From contig JAGOOC010000028.1 of assembly GCA_017992695.1 (NCBI GenBank), forward strand, positions 1-36,789: a stretch of DNA of 36,789 nucleotides. Reading direction: 5' to 3'. The position numbers and the translations under genes are program-made. Source of the DNA: Bacteroides sp. (lineage in GTDB: Bacteria; Bacteroidota; Bacteroidia; Bacteroidales; Bacteroidaceae). Under the pieces are notes generated by a model. The model was not told the DNA's origin. It saw nothing but the letters and a program-made list of their open reading frames with translations, and made no database searches. Below, piece by piece: positions 21,670-31,879 of the stretch (positions are counted from its first letter, which is position 1; each line of letters opens with the position of its first letter).

Positions 21670-22164
21670 TTAGTTGTTTGAAGGTACAACATAAAAAACC
21701 ATACTGAGATTTTCATAGTAGAGGTATAGGTTATGCTCGTCCCCACTATAAGAGTCTACACTGTTTAATAGCTCGATGAATCTTTGAGCTAAAACATCTT
21801 TCTCTGTTACATCTGCTTTCACAGCAGCATTGAATTTCTGATTTCGAGCATTGGCGCTCCAGGTTCCATTGATTTTTGCCATAACCACAGTGCCACTAAT
21901 GTTTCCATTGATGATATCATCTGTAGCGGCACCACTGAAGTTTATTTGATAGTTTCTAGGGTTGCTCAAGAGCTTCATGCTCTCTACTCTTGCCGCCTCA
22001 TTATTTCCCCAAAAATTAAACATCTCATGTCCGTTTTTTTGAGTGATATAGTTCAACCGCCATGTTTTCCCCGTGAATATTTTTTGTACATCGTCTGTAT
22101 TATTACACCCTGCCAATGTTGACAGGCAGACACACAGCAACAACATCCATTTATAGTTCTTCAT
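21670..22164 (-). CDS. DUF4847 family lipoprotein
   Basis: The 164-residue protein has a lipoprotein signal peptide (hydrophobic core, then TLAGC with the lipid cysteine at 20). The mature part has one compact domain seen in Bacteroidales as DUF4847, including TGKTWRLNYI near 31-40 and FVVPSNN at the end. Its function is unknown. It is likely anchored to the outer membrane. It lies 14 bases after the M3 peptidase stop and 9 bases before the deaminase. Confidence 0.78.
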   Translation of the reverse strand: MKNYKWMLLLCVCLSTLAGCNNTDDVQKIFTGKTWRLNYITQKNGHEMFNFWGNNEAARVESMKLLSNPRNYQINFSGAATDDIINGNISGTVVMAKINGTWSANARNQKFNAAVKADVTEKDVLAQRFIELLNSVDSYSGDEHNLYLYYENLSMVFYVVPSNN

Positions 22165-22178
22165 ATCTTCTACCTCGT

Positions 22179-24275
22179 TTAGTTCTTGATGTCGTTGCGA
22201 ATCAATAGGGCATCAATGGTTGGCTCTTGTCCGCGGAAGCGTTTGTAGAGTACCATCGGGTGTTCGGTTCCTCCTTTCGAGAGTATGTGCTCGCGGAAGG
22301 ATTCGGCCACCTCACTATTAAAAATTCCTTTCTGTTGGAACAGTGAGAAAGCATCTGCATCCAGTACTTCGGCCCATTTGTAGCTGTAGTATCCGGCCGA
22401 ATATCCACCTGCGAAGATGTGTGAAAACTGGGTGCTCATACACGTCTCTTCGACCACCGGAAGCACTTGTGCTTTGCCCCAAGCCTCTTTTTCGTATGCC
22501 TTAACGTCTCCTTCGAAAGGGGTGGTTCGCGAGTACCAAGCCATGTCAAGCAAACCAAAGCTTACTTGGCGTAGGCAGGCATAAGCCGCGTTAAAGTTCG
22601 ATGCATCGACGATACGTCCGATCAGTTCGGCGGGCAATAGTTCGCCGGTTTGATAATGTTTGGCAAAGGTGTTGAGAAACTCTTTTTCGATGGCGAAATT
22701 CTCCATGATTTGCGAAGGAAGCTCTACAAAGTCGCGGTATACGCTGGTGCCACTCAGGCTCTCGTAAGTAGAGTTGGCAAAGATACCATGCAGGGCGTGC
22801 CCAAATTCGTGTAGAAAGGTCTCTACCTCTTCGAAGCTAAGCAAAGCAGGAGTGCTTTCGGTAGGTTTAGTGAAATTCATTACGATGGAGATGTGCGGAC
22901 GACTGTTCTCCCCACTCTCTTTCTCGATCCACTGTCCTTTGTAGTCGGTCATCCATGCACCCGATTGTTTGCCTGCTCTGGGGTGGAAGTCGGTATAAAG
23001 CACCGCCAGATAAGAGCCGTCTTTATCGAAAACCTCGTAGGCATCTACATCTTTGTGATAAACGGGTATCTCTTCATTCTTTTTGAAGGTAATGCCGTAT
23101 AGTGTTGTGGCTAATTCAAACACCCCTTTTTTCACCTGCGACAGTTCGAAATAAGGGCGGAGCATCTCTTCATTGATGCTGAATTTTTTATCTTTCAACT
23201 TGTTGGCGTAATAACTCCAATCCCAAGGCATTAGGGTGAAAGTGTTCCCCTGTTCCTGCCGCGCCAACTCTTGCGCCTCCTCGTACTCTTTGCGAGCAGC
23301 AGGCGTATAAGCATCAAGCAGTTGATTCAATAGGGTGTAGACTGCATCGCTGCTCTCGGCCATGCGCTTTTTTAAGGAGTAGTCAGCATAGCTGTCATAT
23401 CCCAAGAGTTGTGCAATAGCCATGCGGGTGTTGGCTATCTTCTTCACTATTTCGAGGTTGTTGTAGGCATTGTCGTGCAGGCACTTGGTATTATAAGCTA
23501 AATAGAGCTCTTTGCGTAGGTCGCGATTATCGGCATAGGTCATGAAGGGGCCGTAGCTGGGTGCTTGCAGGGTAAATACCCATCCCTCTACACCTTTCTC
23601 CTTGGCTGTTTCGGTGGCAGCCTCTATCACGCTCTCGGGTAACCCGGCAAGTTGTGCTCGATCAGTAAGTGCCAGCTGATAGTTGTTGACCTCCTTCAGG
23701 TTGTTTTCGTCGAATTGCAACGTGAGGTTGCTTAGCTCTTTGGATAGCTCGCGGTACTTCGCTTTGGCCTCTCCTTGCAGGTTGGAGCCTCTGCGGATGA
23801 AACCATCGTACAAGTCGTCTAGTAATTTCTTTTGCTCGGAGGTTAACGAGAGCTGGCTTTGTTTGTCGTAAACGGCTTTGATGCGTGCAAACAGCTTCTC
23901 GTTCAAGGTGATGTTGTTGCTGTGCTCGCTCAGTATTGGAGCCATCTTTTGGGCCAATAGCTGTAGCTCATCATTGGTCTCTGCGCTGTGCAAGTTGTAA
24001 AAGACAGGCAATACGCGTCCTAGCAGCTCGTCCGATTTCTCGTAAGCTTCAACGGTGTTGGCAAAGGTCGGTGCTTCGGGGTTCTGGATAATGGCCTCTA
24101 TTGCCGCAGCTTGTTGGCGCATGCCTTCTAGAATAGCCGGTTCGTAATGTACTGTTTTTATTTTATCGAACGGAGCAGTGCCGTGGGGGGTGTTGCTTGC
24201 CTCAAAAAAAGGATTTTGTGCAGTTATCATATTCATTATGCAAAGTAATATCAATGTTACATTTAATTTTCTCAT
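22179..24275 (-). CDS. M3 family metallopeptidase (peptidyl-dipeptidase Dcp-like)
   Basis: The 698-residue protein starts with a signal peptide (MRKLNVTLILLCIMNMITAQ), so it is periplasmic. The zinc site is HEFGH at 489-493 with the third ligand at E518 (FVELPSQ), the usual M3 spacing. Its overall length and the NPFFEASNTPHGTAPFDKI start resemble Dcp/oligopeptidase A. The substrates are short peptides. The frame is open from 24374, but the start at 24275 gives the signal peptide and is preferred. It appears to be the first gene of the run down to the cyclo-ligase. Confidence 0.93.
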   Translation of the reverse strand: MRKLNVTLILLCIMNMITAQNPFFEASNTPHGTAPFDKIKTVHYEPAILEGMRQQAAAIEAIIQNPEAPTFANTVEAYEKSDELLGRVLPVFYNLHSAETNDELQLLAQKMAPILSEHSNNITLNEKLFARIKAVYDKQSQLSLTSEQKKLLDDLYDGFIRRGSNLQGEAKAKYRELSKELSNLTLQFDENNLKEVNNYQLALTDRAQLAGLPESVIEAATETAKEKGVEGWVFTLQAPSYGPFMTYADNRDLRKELYLAYNTKCLHDNAYNNLEIVKKIANTRMAIAQLLGYDSYADYSLKKRMAESSDAVYTLLNQLLDAYTPAARKEYEEAQELARQEQGNTFTLMPWDWSYYANKLKDKKFSINEEMLRPYFELSQVKKGVFELATTLYGITFKKNEEIPVYHKDVDAYEVFDKDGSYLAVLYTDFHPRAGKQSGAWMTDYKGQWIEKESGENSRPHISIVMNFTKPTESTPALLSFEEVETFLHEFGHALHGIFANSTYESLSGTSVYRDFVELPSQIMENFAIEKEFLNTFAKHYQTGELLPAELIGRIVDASNFNAAYACLRQVSFGLLDMAWYSRTTPFEGDVKAYEKEAWGKAQVLPVVEETCMSTQFSHIFAGGYSAGYYSYKWAEVLDADAFSLFQQKGIFNSEVAESFREHILSKGGTEHPMVLYKRFRGQEPTIDALLIRNDIKN

Positions 24276-24390
24276 ATAAGCCTGGTATTTGAATGATTTT
24301 GGTTTATATATAATTGAATACAAAGCTACTAAAATAACAAATAGGTTTGGTAGTATTGGTTCTTTTTTTAACAAAGAATATCACGCGTAT

Positions 24391-24421
24391 AAAAAAAGCT
24401 GCTTCAGTTTCCTGAAGCAGC
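24391..24421 (-). terminator. Intrinsic terminator after gapA
   Basis: The stem GCTGCTTCAG (24398-24407) and its complement (24412-24421) close a four-base loop. On the minus strand a run of T (24391-24397) follows. It lies about 50 bases past the gapA stop and before the M3 peptidase gene. Confidence 0.9.
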
Positions 24422-24474
24422 CCCCTTCTCATCTTATTATTTACAAATAAACAGACAAAAGAATATAAAGCAAA

Positions 24475-25512
<1,038 letters not shown>

Positions 25513-25563
25513 CTATTTGTTCAAATCTGTTTCTGAACTTGCATTTATTTCCTAAATGCGATG

Positions 25564-25571
25564 CAAAAATA
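25564..25571 (-). promoter_or_regulatory. Possible -7 box for gapA
   Basis: TATTTTTG on the minus strand fits TAnnTTTG and lies about 82 bases ahead of the gapA start, giving an AT-rich leader. The -33 element is unclear. Confidence 0.5.
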
Positions 25572-25622
25572 CGAAAATGTTTTTATATTCGCATATTAAA
25601 TTAATATTAAATATAAAAAAAG

Positions 25623-26066
25623 ATGGGAAAGAGTACGTTTTTAGAGGACTTTAAGGCTTTTGCCATGAGGGGAAATGTGATTGATATGGCCGTCGGTGTA
25701 GTCATCGGTGGAGCTTTTGGCAAGATCGTTTCGTCGGCTGTATCTGATCTGATCATGCCTGCTATAGGTTTATTGGTTGGAGGGGTCAATTTCACTGATT
25801 TAAAGTGGGTGATCAAGGCTGCGCAAGTAGGCACTGATGGCAAAGAAACGGTTGCTGCCGTAACGCTTAATTATGGTAACTTCTTGCAATCGGCTTTCGA
25901 CTTTCTGATCATTGCATTTTTTATCTTCCTTTTTATTAAATTAATCACGAGATTAACACAGAAGAAGGAGGAGACAGTTGCTCCTTCGGTACCTCCTGCA
26001 CCTACTAAAGAGGAGGTTTTACTGACCGAAATACGTGATTTGTTGAAAGAACAAGGCCAGAAATAA
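25623..26066 (+). CDS. mscL: Large-conductance mechanosensitive channel
   Basis: The 147-residue protein is MscL: an amphipathic N-terminus, TM1 with the pore segment ([20 protein letters not shown] at about 19-38), a periplasmic loop, TM2 (about 85-105, [15 protein letters not shown]) and a charged C-terminal bundle helix. The channel opens under membrane tension and releases solutes. The length is normal for Bacteroidetes. It is divergent from gapA and alone on its strand. Confidence 0.96.
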   Translation: MGKSTFLEDFKAFAMRGNVIDMAVGVVIGGAFGKIVSSAVSDLIMPAIGLLVGGVNFTDLKWVIKAAQVGTDGKETVAAVTLNYGNFLQSAFDFLIIAFFIFLFIKLITRLTQKKEETVAPSVPPAPTKEEVLLTEIRDLLKEQGQK

Positions 26067-26078
26067 AAGGGCGTTTTT

Positions 26079-26130
26079 AGGTATAGATTAGTTAAAGACA
26101 ATTGTTGTTGCCTTTAGCTAATCTATGCCT
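26079..26130. repeat. Stem-loop downstream of mscL
   Basis: Arms 26079-26097 and 26112-26130 are complementary over 19 bases with two G-U pairs and a 14-base loop. No T-run follows on either strand, so it is not a classic intrinsic terminator. It may protect the mscL 3' end. Confidence 0.7.
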
Positions 26131-26278
26131 TGTGCACAATGCAGTGAATAACCTTACAGACTGCTTTTAAACCGTTTTTTACTTCTCTTTTTCCTGATAT
26201 CGGCATGTTTTTAAAGCGTGTAATAAGGTAAAATTCGTTTTTTTCGCTTATACATCAAGTAGATTGCATACTTTTTCA

Positions 26279-26286
26279 TACTTTTG
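26279..26286 (+). promoter_or_regulatory. Possible -7 box for guaA
   Basis: TACTTTTG matches the -7 consensus and lies 39 bases before the guaA start. No convincing -33 box was found. Confidence 0.45.
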
Positions 26287-26325
26287 CAAATCATTTATTG
26301 ATAATAATACTAACTTAGATTATAT

Positions 26326-27849
26326 ATGCAAGAAAAGATCATTATTCTTGATTTCGGTTCACAAACCACACAACTTATCGGTCGTCGGGTGCGCGAAATG
26401 GATACGTATTGTGAAATTGTTCCCTACAACAAGTTTCCGAAAGGAGATCCAAGTGTAAAAGGAGTTATTCTTTCCGGAAGCCCCTTTTCGGTATACGACG
26501 AGAAAGCGTTCAAAGTCGACTTGAGCGAAATTCGAGGCAAATACCCCGTTCTGGGTATCTGCTACGGCGCACAATTGCTCTCTTACAATAACGGTGGCAC
26601 AGTAGAGCCTGTAGGAACACGTGAATATGGTCGTGCTCATCTGACCTCTTTTTGCAAAGAGAACCCCTTGCTCAAAGGCGTGAGTGAGAACTCGCAGGTG
26701 TGGATGAGTCATGGTGATACCATCACATCCATCCCTTCCAACTTCAAAACCATTGCTTCGACAGCTAAAGTGGCTATTGCTGCTTATCAAGTGGAGAATG
26801 AGCAGGTGTGGGGCGTGCAGTTTCATCCCGAGGTGTTTCACAGCGAGGACGGCACACAGATGCTGAAGAATTTCGTGGTCGGTATTTGTGGTTGCAAACA
26901 AGATTGGAGCCCGGCTTCGTTTATCGAAAGCACGGTAGCCGAACTGAAAGCGCAATTGGGCGATGACAAAGTGGTATTGGGCCTAAGCGGTGGGGTAGAC
27001 TCATCGGTAGCTGCTGTATTGCTGAATCGTGCTATTGGCAAGAACCTTACTTGTATCTTCGTAGACCACGGTCTGTTGCGCAAAAACGAGTTTAAGAACG
27101 TAATGAAAGATTACGAATGCTTAGGCTTGAACGTAGTTGGTGTGGATGCGAGTGCCAAATTCTTTAGCGAATTGGCAGGTGTGACCGAACCCGAAGCCAA
27201 GCGTAAAGTGATAGGTAGCGGTTTTATTGATGTATTTGATGTAGAGGCTCACAAAATTAAAGACGTGAAATGGCTGGCGCAAGGCACCATTTATCCCGAT
27301 ATCATAGAGTCACTTTCTATCACGGGTACAGTCATCAAGAGTCACCACAACGTGGGAGGCTTACCCGAAAAGATGCACCTTAAACTGTGCGAACCTCTCC
27401 GACTGTTGTTCAAGGACGAAGTGCGCCGTGTAGGTCGTGAGTTGGGTATGCCCGAGCACCTCATTGGTCGTCACCCTTTTCCGGGACCGGGATTGGCTGT
27501 ACGTATCTTGGGCGATATTACTCCCGAGAAGGTGCAAATTCTACAAAATGCAGACGAAGTCTTTATTCAAGGTTTGCGCGACTGGGGCTTATACGATGAG
27601 GTGTGGCAAGCAGGTGTTATTCTGCTTCCGGTACAGTCGGTAGGCGTAATGGGCGATGAGCGTACTTACGAGCGGGCAGTGGCCTTACGTGCGGTAACCT
27701 CGACCGATGCCATGACAGCCGATTGGGCGCGTCTTCCCTACGAGTTCTTAGCTAAGGTCTCTAACGATATCATCAACAAAGTAAAAGGGGTAAACCGCGT
27801 TACTTACGATATCAGTTCGAAACCACCGGCAACCATTGAGTGGGAATAA
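26326..27849 (+). CDS. guaA: GMP synthase (glutamine-hydrolysing)
   Basis: The 507-residue protein has a class I glutamine amidotransferase domain (about 1-190, with C79 in GICYGAQ and H167/E169 in FHPE), an ATP-pyrophosphatase domain (PP-loop SGGVDS at 221-226), and the C-terminal dimerisation domain ending KPPATIEWE. It converts XMP to GMP in the cytoplasm. It has the normal length and both active sites are intact. It converges with the Crp/Fnr gene through a shared terminator. Confidence 0.98.
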   Translation: MQEKIIILDFGSQTTQLIGRRVREMDTYCEIVPYNKFPKGDPSVKGVILSGSPFSVYDEKAFKVDLSEIRGKYPVLGICYGAQLLSYNNGGTVEPVGTREYGRAHLTSFCKENPLLKGVSENSQVWMSHGDTITSIPSNFKTIASTAKVAIAAYQVENEQVWGVQFHPEVFHSEDGTQMLKNFVVGICGCKQDWSPASFIESTVAELKAQLGDDKVVLGLSGGVDSSVAAVLLNRAIGKNLTCIFVDHGLLRKNEFKNVMKDYECLGLNVVGVDASAKFFSELAGVTEPEAKRKVIGSGFIDVFDVEAHKIKDVKWLAQGTIYPDIIESLSITGTVIKSHHNVGGLPEKMHLKLCEPLRLLFKDEVRRVGRELGMPEHLIGRHPFPGPGLAVRILGDITPEKVQILQNADEVFIQGLRDWGLYDEVWQAGVILLPVQSVGVMGDERTYERAVALRAVTSTDAMTADWARLPYEFLAKVSNDIINKVKGVNRVTYDISSKPPATIEWE

Positions 27850-27851
27850 AC

Positions 27852-27930
27852 TAAAAAAACAACAGGCACAAGCAACGTGGGTCAAAGAGATGAATCTACC
27901 TCAGCGTTACTTGTGCCTGCTTTTTTCTTT
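27852..27930. terminator. Bidirectional terminator between guaA and the Crp/Fnr gene
   Basis: CAGGCACAAG (27863-27872) pairs with CTTGTGCCTG (27910-27919), extended by four pairs after one mismatch. TTTTTTCTTTT follows on the plus strand and an A-run (27853-27859) gives T's on the minus strand, so it can serve both convergent genes. Confidence 0.85.
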
Positions 27931-27943
27931 TAAACGATTATCT

Positions 27944-28648
27944 TTACATGCCCCGTTTCTCCCGAAGCTTCCGTTCGTTGTTCCAATCGATGAACAGTTG
28001 GGCATCTTTTATCACAATCTCTTTCCGATGCAGCATCAGCAACCCCTCTTCTTGGAGGCTATTCAGCATTTTTGATACATTTAGTCGCGTGTCGTCTAGG
28101 TAGCGGGCCAAATCATCCATTTTCACTTTCACAATCTTCTCGCCTCGAAGTTTTTCGGTATGCACCAAGATGAAACGTGCCGTCTTGTCGATCAAGTCTT
28201 GCGGAACCTGATCCCACAATCGTGCATGCAAGGTTTGTGCCCGGTTGCTGATGAAATTCATATAGTTCAAACGAAAAACGTCATAGTTAAGCAGTGCATT
28301 GAGTACAAAATGCTTGTTGATGATGATGGCATTAACCTCTGTACGAGCGATGTAAGAAGAGGCATAGTTAATGTTCATTCCCAGTAACGCATGGGGCTCA
28401 ATAACATAAGGAGCTTCTGCGTGTTCGATAATGGTGAACGCCCCGTCTTGTGAAGTGGTCATCGAAGAGACCTCACCTTTGAGTAGAAAGATCAACTGAT
28501 CACAAGCGGTTCCACTTTTTAGAATTGACTCTCCGGCTTTGTATTTTGTGAAGTGTAACTTTACCTTCTCCAGTATCTTACTGAAGTCCTCGCGACAAAG
28601 ACCTTGAAACAAGGGTAGCTGCAAAAGAGTATCATACATTGTGCTCAT
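27944..28648 (-). CDS. Crp/Fnr family transcriptional regulator
   Basis: The 234-residue protein has an N-terminal cyclic-nucleotide-binding-like beta-roll (about 12-110, [16 protein letters not shown]) and a long dimer helix. A C-terminal winged helix-turn-helix follows (about 177-215, [28 protein letters not shown]). No cysteine cluster for an iron-sulfur site is seen, so an FNR-type oxygen sensor is unlikely; the ligand is unknown. ATG codons at 28648 and 28639 are both possible. It is a single gene whose targets cannot be read from its neighbours. Confidence 0.88.
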   Translation of the reverse strand: MSTMYDTLLQLPLFQGLCREDFSKILEKVKLHFTKYKAGESILKSGTACDQLIFLLKGEVSSMTTSQDGAFTIIEHAEAPYVIEPHALLGMNINYASSYIARTEVNAIIINKHFVLNALLNYDVFRLNYMNFISNRAQTLHARLWDQVPQDLIDKTARFILVHTEKLRGEKIVKVKMDDLARYLDDTRLNVSKMLNSLQEEGLLMLHRKEIVIKDAQLFIDWNNERKLREKRGM

Positions 28649-28772
28649 TGGGTGTAATATTCAGTTATAAGGGCAAATATAGGTATAATAGCGGCTTGCT
28701 GTAGTTATAACCCTCCTCTTTTTGTTATTTTTATTTTTTTCTTAATTATGCAAGCAATTCAGAAAAAGAACA

Positions 28773-28804
28773 CTTGGTAAATGCATATAAATAAACTATA
28801 TTTG
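28773..28804 (+). promoter_or_regulatory. Promoter of the MarC-family gene
   Basis: CTTG (28773-28776) and TATATTTG (28797-28804) are separated by 20 bases, fitting TTTG-N19-21-TAnnTTTG apart from one base in the -33 box. The start codon follows 20 bases after the -7 box, with AAGGAGG just before it as a strong ribosome binding site for this phylum. Confidence 0.7.
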
Positions 28805-28823
28805 CATAAAAAAGGAGGATATT

Positions 28824-29423
28824 ATGTTTGCAGACTTCAATCTTCAGCAGATGGTGAGTGCATTTATCGTGCTGTTTGCTGTTATTGATATTATAGGTTC
28901 TATTCCCATCATCATTAATTTGAGGGAGCGAGGTCAGGGTGTGAATGCGTTGAAAGCCACCTTGATATCCTTTGCCTTGATGATTGGCTTCTTCTATGCC
29001 GGCGATTATATGCTGCAGCTTTTTCATGTCGATATCGAATCATTTGCTGTAGCCGGTGCGTTGGTTATCTTCCTCATGTCGCTAGAAATGCTACTTGATG
29101 TAGAGATCTTTAAAAACCAAGGCCCTATTAAAGAGGCCACCTTGGTTCCCTTGGTTTTTCCGTTGCTTGCCGGTGCAGGAGCTTTTACTACACTGCTCTC
29201 TCTGCGAGCCGAGTACGCCAGCACAAATATTGTAATTGCTTTGATTCTCAACATGGTTTGGGTTTACTTTGTGTTGAGCATGACCGGGCGTGTAGAGCGC
29301 TTCCTAGGCAAGGGCGGCATCTACCTCATTCGTAAATTCTTTGGAATTATCCTGTTAGCCATTTCGGTTAAGTTATTTATGAGTAATATTACGTTGCTAG
29401 TAGCAGCGGCCCAAGCGCGCTAA
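28824..29423 (+). CDS. MarC family integral membrane protein
   Basis: The 199-residue protein has six hydrophobic segments and the MarC (UPF0056) features: the VIDIIGSIPII start near residues 21-31, a central LVPLVFPLLAGAGAFTTLLSL segment, and RKFFGIILLAISVKL near the end. The family is an inner-membrane protein group of uncertain transport role; E. coli MarC was once tied to antibiotic resistance, but that has not held. It is a single gene with its own promoter. Confidence 0.9.
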   Translation: MFADFNLQQMVSAFIVLFAVIDIIGSIPIIINLRERGQGVNALKATLISFALMIGFFYAGDYMLQLFHVDIESFAVAGALVIFLMSLEMLLDVEIFKNQGPIKEATLVPLVFPLLAGAGAFTTLLSLRAEYASTNIVIALILNMVWVYFVLSMTGRVERFLGKGGIYLIRKFFGIILLAISVKLFMSNITLLVAAAQAR

Positions 29424-29539
29424 AGAGAGATGCGAGGCACGGTGTGTTTAAACCTATCTTAAGAATCTGCGCTGAGATTAAGATTGTGTGTCATAGAACG
29501 TTTTTCTTTCTTTTCCTTTTTTATTTCAAATCCTCTTCC

Positions 29540-29547
29540 TATCTTTG
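29540..29547 (+). promoter_or_regulatory. -7 box of the btu operon
   Basis: TATCTTTG matches TAnnTTTG and lies directly ahead of the cobalamin riboswitch, where a promoter is expected. The -33 position is T-rich rather than a clear TTTG. Confidence 0.6.
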
Positions 29548-29548
29548 C

Positions 29549-29735
29549 AGCGTTTTGTTCCGCAATGCTTCCCTAAGTGAAGTACCGGATGAAAAGGGAA
29601 TTGGGTGTAAATCCTGAACAGTCCCGCTGCTGTGATCTCCATTATTGATCGGTTTACTACTACTTTATGCCACTGCCCTATAATAAAGGCGGGAAGGCGA
29701 GTTAACCATCGGAGTAAGTCAGAAGACCTGCAAAA
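29549..29735 (+). ncRNA. Cobalamin (B12) riboswitch
   Basis: The leader of the btu operon carries the conserved parts of the cobalamin aptamer in order: AAAAGGGAA and GGTGTAAATCC (about 29593-29615), ACAGTCCCGCTGCTGTGA (about 29619-29636), GCCACTG (about 29669), GGGAAGGCGA, and the B12 box AGTCAGAAGACCTGC at 29717-29731. Binding of adenosylcobalamin should lower expression of the import genes. No terminator stem with a T-run lies between the B12 box and the btuB start. The segment just ahead of btuB can instead form TGCTTTC...GAAAGAGCA around GAGGAAAG (about 29752-29770), suggesting control of translation start. That last point is inference. Confidence 0.95.
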
Positions 29736-29777
29736 CAAAGTCAATATCCGTTGCTTTCGAGGAAAGAGCATCGGGAA

Positions 29778-31832
29778 ATGAACAATGTTTTCAATTTAAG
29801 ATTTTGGTTTATGAGAATAACTAACCCGGCTTGCAAGCTCTGGTTTTGTGTGTTCTGCCTGATGTGTCTGCTGCCTTTGAGGGTGTGGGCGCAACAGAAG
29901 AGTGATACCATAACCAACAAAGTACACCGCTTGCAAGATGTAACGGTGAAGGCTAGGCGCACCCCGCAACGCATGGCGGTGGCATTGCCTGTGCAGGCTA
30001 TGGATCGAAAAGAGATTGAAGGACTGGGGCTGCAAAACATGGCCGATGCCGTGCGTCGGTTTGCAGGAGTCCATGTGAAAGATTACGGAGGAATCGGTGG
30101 GTTGAAAACGGTTTCGGTGCGCAACCTTGGCGCTGCACACACAGCAGTGGCCTATGACGGTGTGGCGGTGAGCAACTGTCAGGCCGGACAGATAGACATC
30201 GGGCGATTCTCGCTCGATGATGTTGAGCTGCTTTCGCTCTCGGTAGGACAAGACAACAGCTTGATGCAGTCGGCACGTCTATTCGCTTCGGCCGGTGTAC
30301 TCTCTATAGCCGGCAGAAACCCGTTGGAGGGTACCGAGAAGTCTCATCGCTTTAAAGCTCAACTCAAATCTGGGTCGTTCGGTTTGCTCAATCCATCGCT
30401 AAAGTGGGCACAACGCATCAAACCACGTACCACTTACAGTGTCGATGCAAATTTTTTGCGAGCCGATGGTAGCTATCCGTTTACCTTGATCAATGGAAAA
30501 TACACCACGAAGGAGAAGCGAAAGAACTCTGATATCCGCACATGGCATACCGAAGCGAATCTTTATCATACCCTTAACGATAGCAGTAAACTGAGTGTAA
30601 AGGCGTATTACTTTAACTCGGAGCGAGGGCTGCCCGGCTCGGTGGTGCTCTATAATGATGAGGCTAACGAGCGGTTGTGGGACGAAAACTTCTTCGCCCA
30701 AGCTCGTTACGAGAAGCATCTCTCGCCCCAATGGGCCATGCAACTGCAAACCAAATACAACTATTCGTGGAATAAATACGAAGATACCAATGTGAAGTAC
30801 GAAAATGGTAAACAGACGGATACGAATAAACAGCAAGAGTACTACGCTTCGGCTACCGCTCTTTATCAACCCTTTGCCGGATTCTCGGCTTCGCTGGCTA
30901 CGGATGTAGCGGTGAATACCCTTGACAATAATCTCCCGGACGCTCCTCATCCACTTCGTTTCACTTCGCTTTCGGCACTTAATGTCCGTTATCAGTGGAG
31001 GGGAGTTACCGCTACGGGAACCTTGGTCAACACCTGGATAACCGAACAGGTAAAGACTGGCGAATCTCCGGCCGACCGCCAACGATTAAGCCCCACATTT
31101 TCATTGATGTATCGCCCTTGGGCGGAGCAGTCGCTTTACCTGCGGTTGATGTACAAAGATACCTTTCGCGTGCCCACCTTCAATGATCTTTACTACTTGC
31201 GCATGGGCAATACTGCGTTACGCCCCGAAAAGGCTAGCGAGTATAATGTAGGTCTTACCTGGAGTGGTACCCCCCTCTCTTTTACCGACTATGTGATGGT
31301 GACGGTTGACGGATACCACAACAAAGTGACCGATAAGATTGTGGCCTTTCCCTCTACCTATGTGTGGAAAATGATGAACTTTGGCAAGGTGGACATTACC
31401 GGAATAGATGTGACACTGCGAACAGCAATTCCTGTTCATAAGCACCTGCACCTGTTGCTGACGGGTGGCTACACCTATCAGAAAGCCATTGATGTAACCA
31501 ACCCCACGGCCAAGAATTACAAAGAACAGATTCCCTATTCGCCTAAACACAGCGGCAATGCCGGCTTGTTGGCAGAAACTTCGTGGGTGAATGTAGGTTA
31601 TACGCTGATAGGCGTGAGTGAGCGATACACTTTACCGCAGAATCTACCCGAAAACAAGATTGACGGTTACATGGAGCATACGCTTTCGTTGTCGCGCGCT
31701 TTCCAATTATCGAGTTGTAAGCTCAATCTGCAAGCCGAGCTGGTGAACTTTACCAATGAACAATATGATATCATTAAATACTATCCCATGCCCGGACGTT
31801 CGTTTCGGGTAACGGGACGCATTGAATTTTAA
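29778..31832 (+). CDS. btuB: TonB-dependent vitamin B12 receptor
   Basis: From the ATG at 29778 the protein is 684 residues: a signal peptide (hydrophobic core near LWFCVFCLMCLLPLRVWAQ), a TonB-box-like LQDVTVKARR, a plug domain (ADAVRRFAGVHVKDYGG, then VAYDGVAVSNCQAG), and a 22-strand barrel ending in phenylalanine (RVTGRIEF). The riboswitch and downstream genes fix its substrate as cobalamin or related corrinoids. The frame is open from a TTG at 29751; ATGs at 29778 or 29811 fit the signal peptide better. It sits in the outer membrane and is powered by TonB, which is not in this window. Confidence 0.93.
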   Translation: MNNVFNLRFWFMRITNPACKLWFCVFCLMCLLPLRVWAQQKSDTITNKVHRLQDVTVKARRTPQRMAVALPVQAMDRKEIEGLGLQNMADAVRRFAGVHVKDYGGIGGLKTVSVRNLGAAHTAVAYDGVAVSNCQAGQIDIGRFSLDDVELLSLSVGQDNSLMQSARLFASAGVLSIAGRNPLEGTEKSHRFKAQLKSGSFGLLNPSLKWAQRIKPRTTYSVDANFLRADGSYPFTLINGKYTTKEKRKNSDIRTWHTEANLYHTLNDSSKLSVKAYYFNSERGLPGSVVLYNDEANERLWDENFFAQARYEKHLSPQWAMQLQTKYNYSWNKYEDTNVKYENGKQTDTNKQQEYYASATALYQPFAGFSASLATDVAVNTLDNNLPDAPHPLRFTSLSALNVRYQWRGVTATGTLVNTWITEQVKTGESPADRQRLSPTFSLMYRPWAEQSLYLRLMYKDTFRVPTFNDLYYLRMGNTALRPEKASEYNVGLTWSGTPLSFTDYVMVTVDGYHNKVTDKIVAFPSTYVWKMMNFGKVDITGIDVTLRTAIPVHKHLHLLLTGGYTYQKAIDVTNPTAKNYKEQIPYSPKHSGNAGLLAETSWVNVGYTLIGVSERYTLPQNLPENKIDGYMEHTLSLSRAFQLSSCKLNLQAELVNFTNEQYDIIKYYPMPGRSFRVTGRIEF

Positions 31833-31879
31833 ATGGCCGATTAACATATAAATAAGTGTAAACCTGCAATAAACCTGCA

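Noticed and set aside
26079-26130. Intrinsic terminator of mscL
   Set aside because: The stem is strong but no T-run follows on either strand, so it is listed only as a stem-loop.
27944-28648. Oxygen-sensing FNR
   Set aside because: The N-terminal cysteine cluster needed for an iron-sulfur centre is missing.
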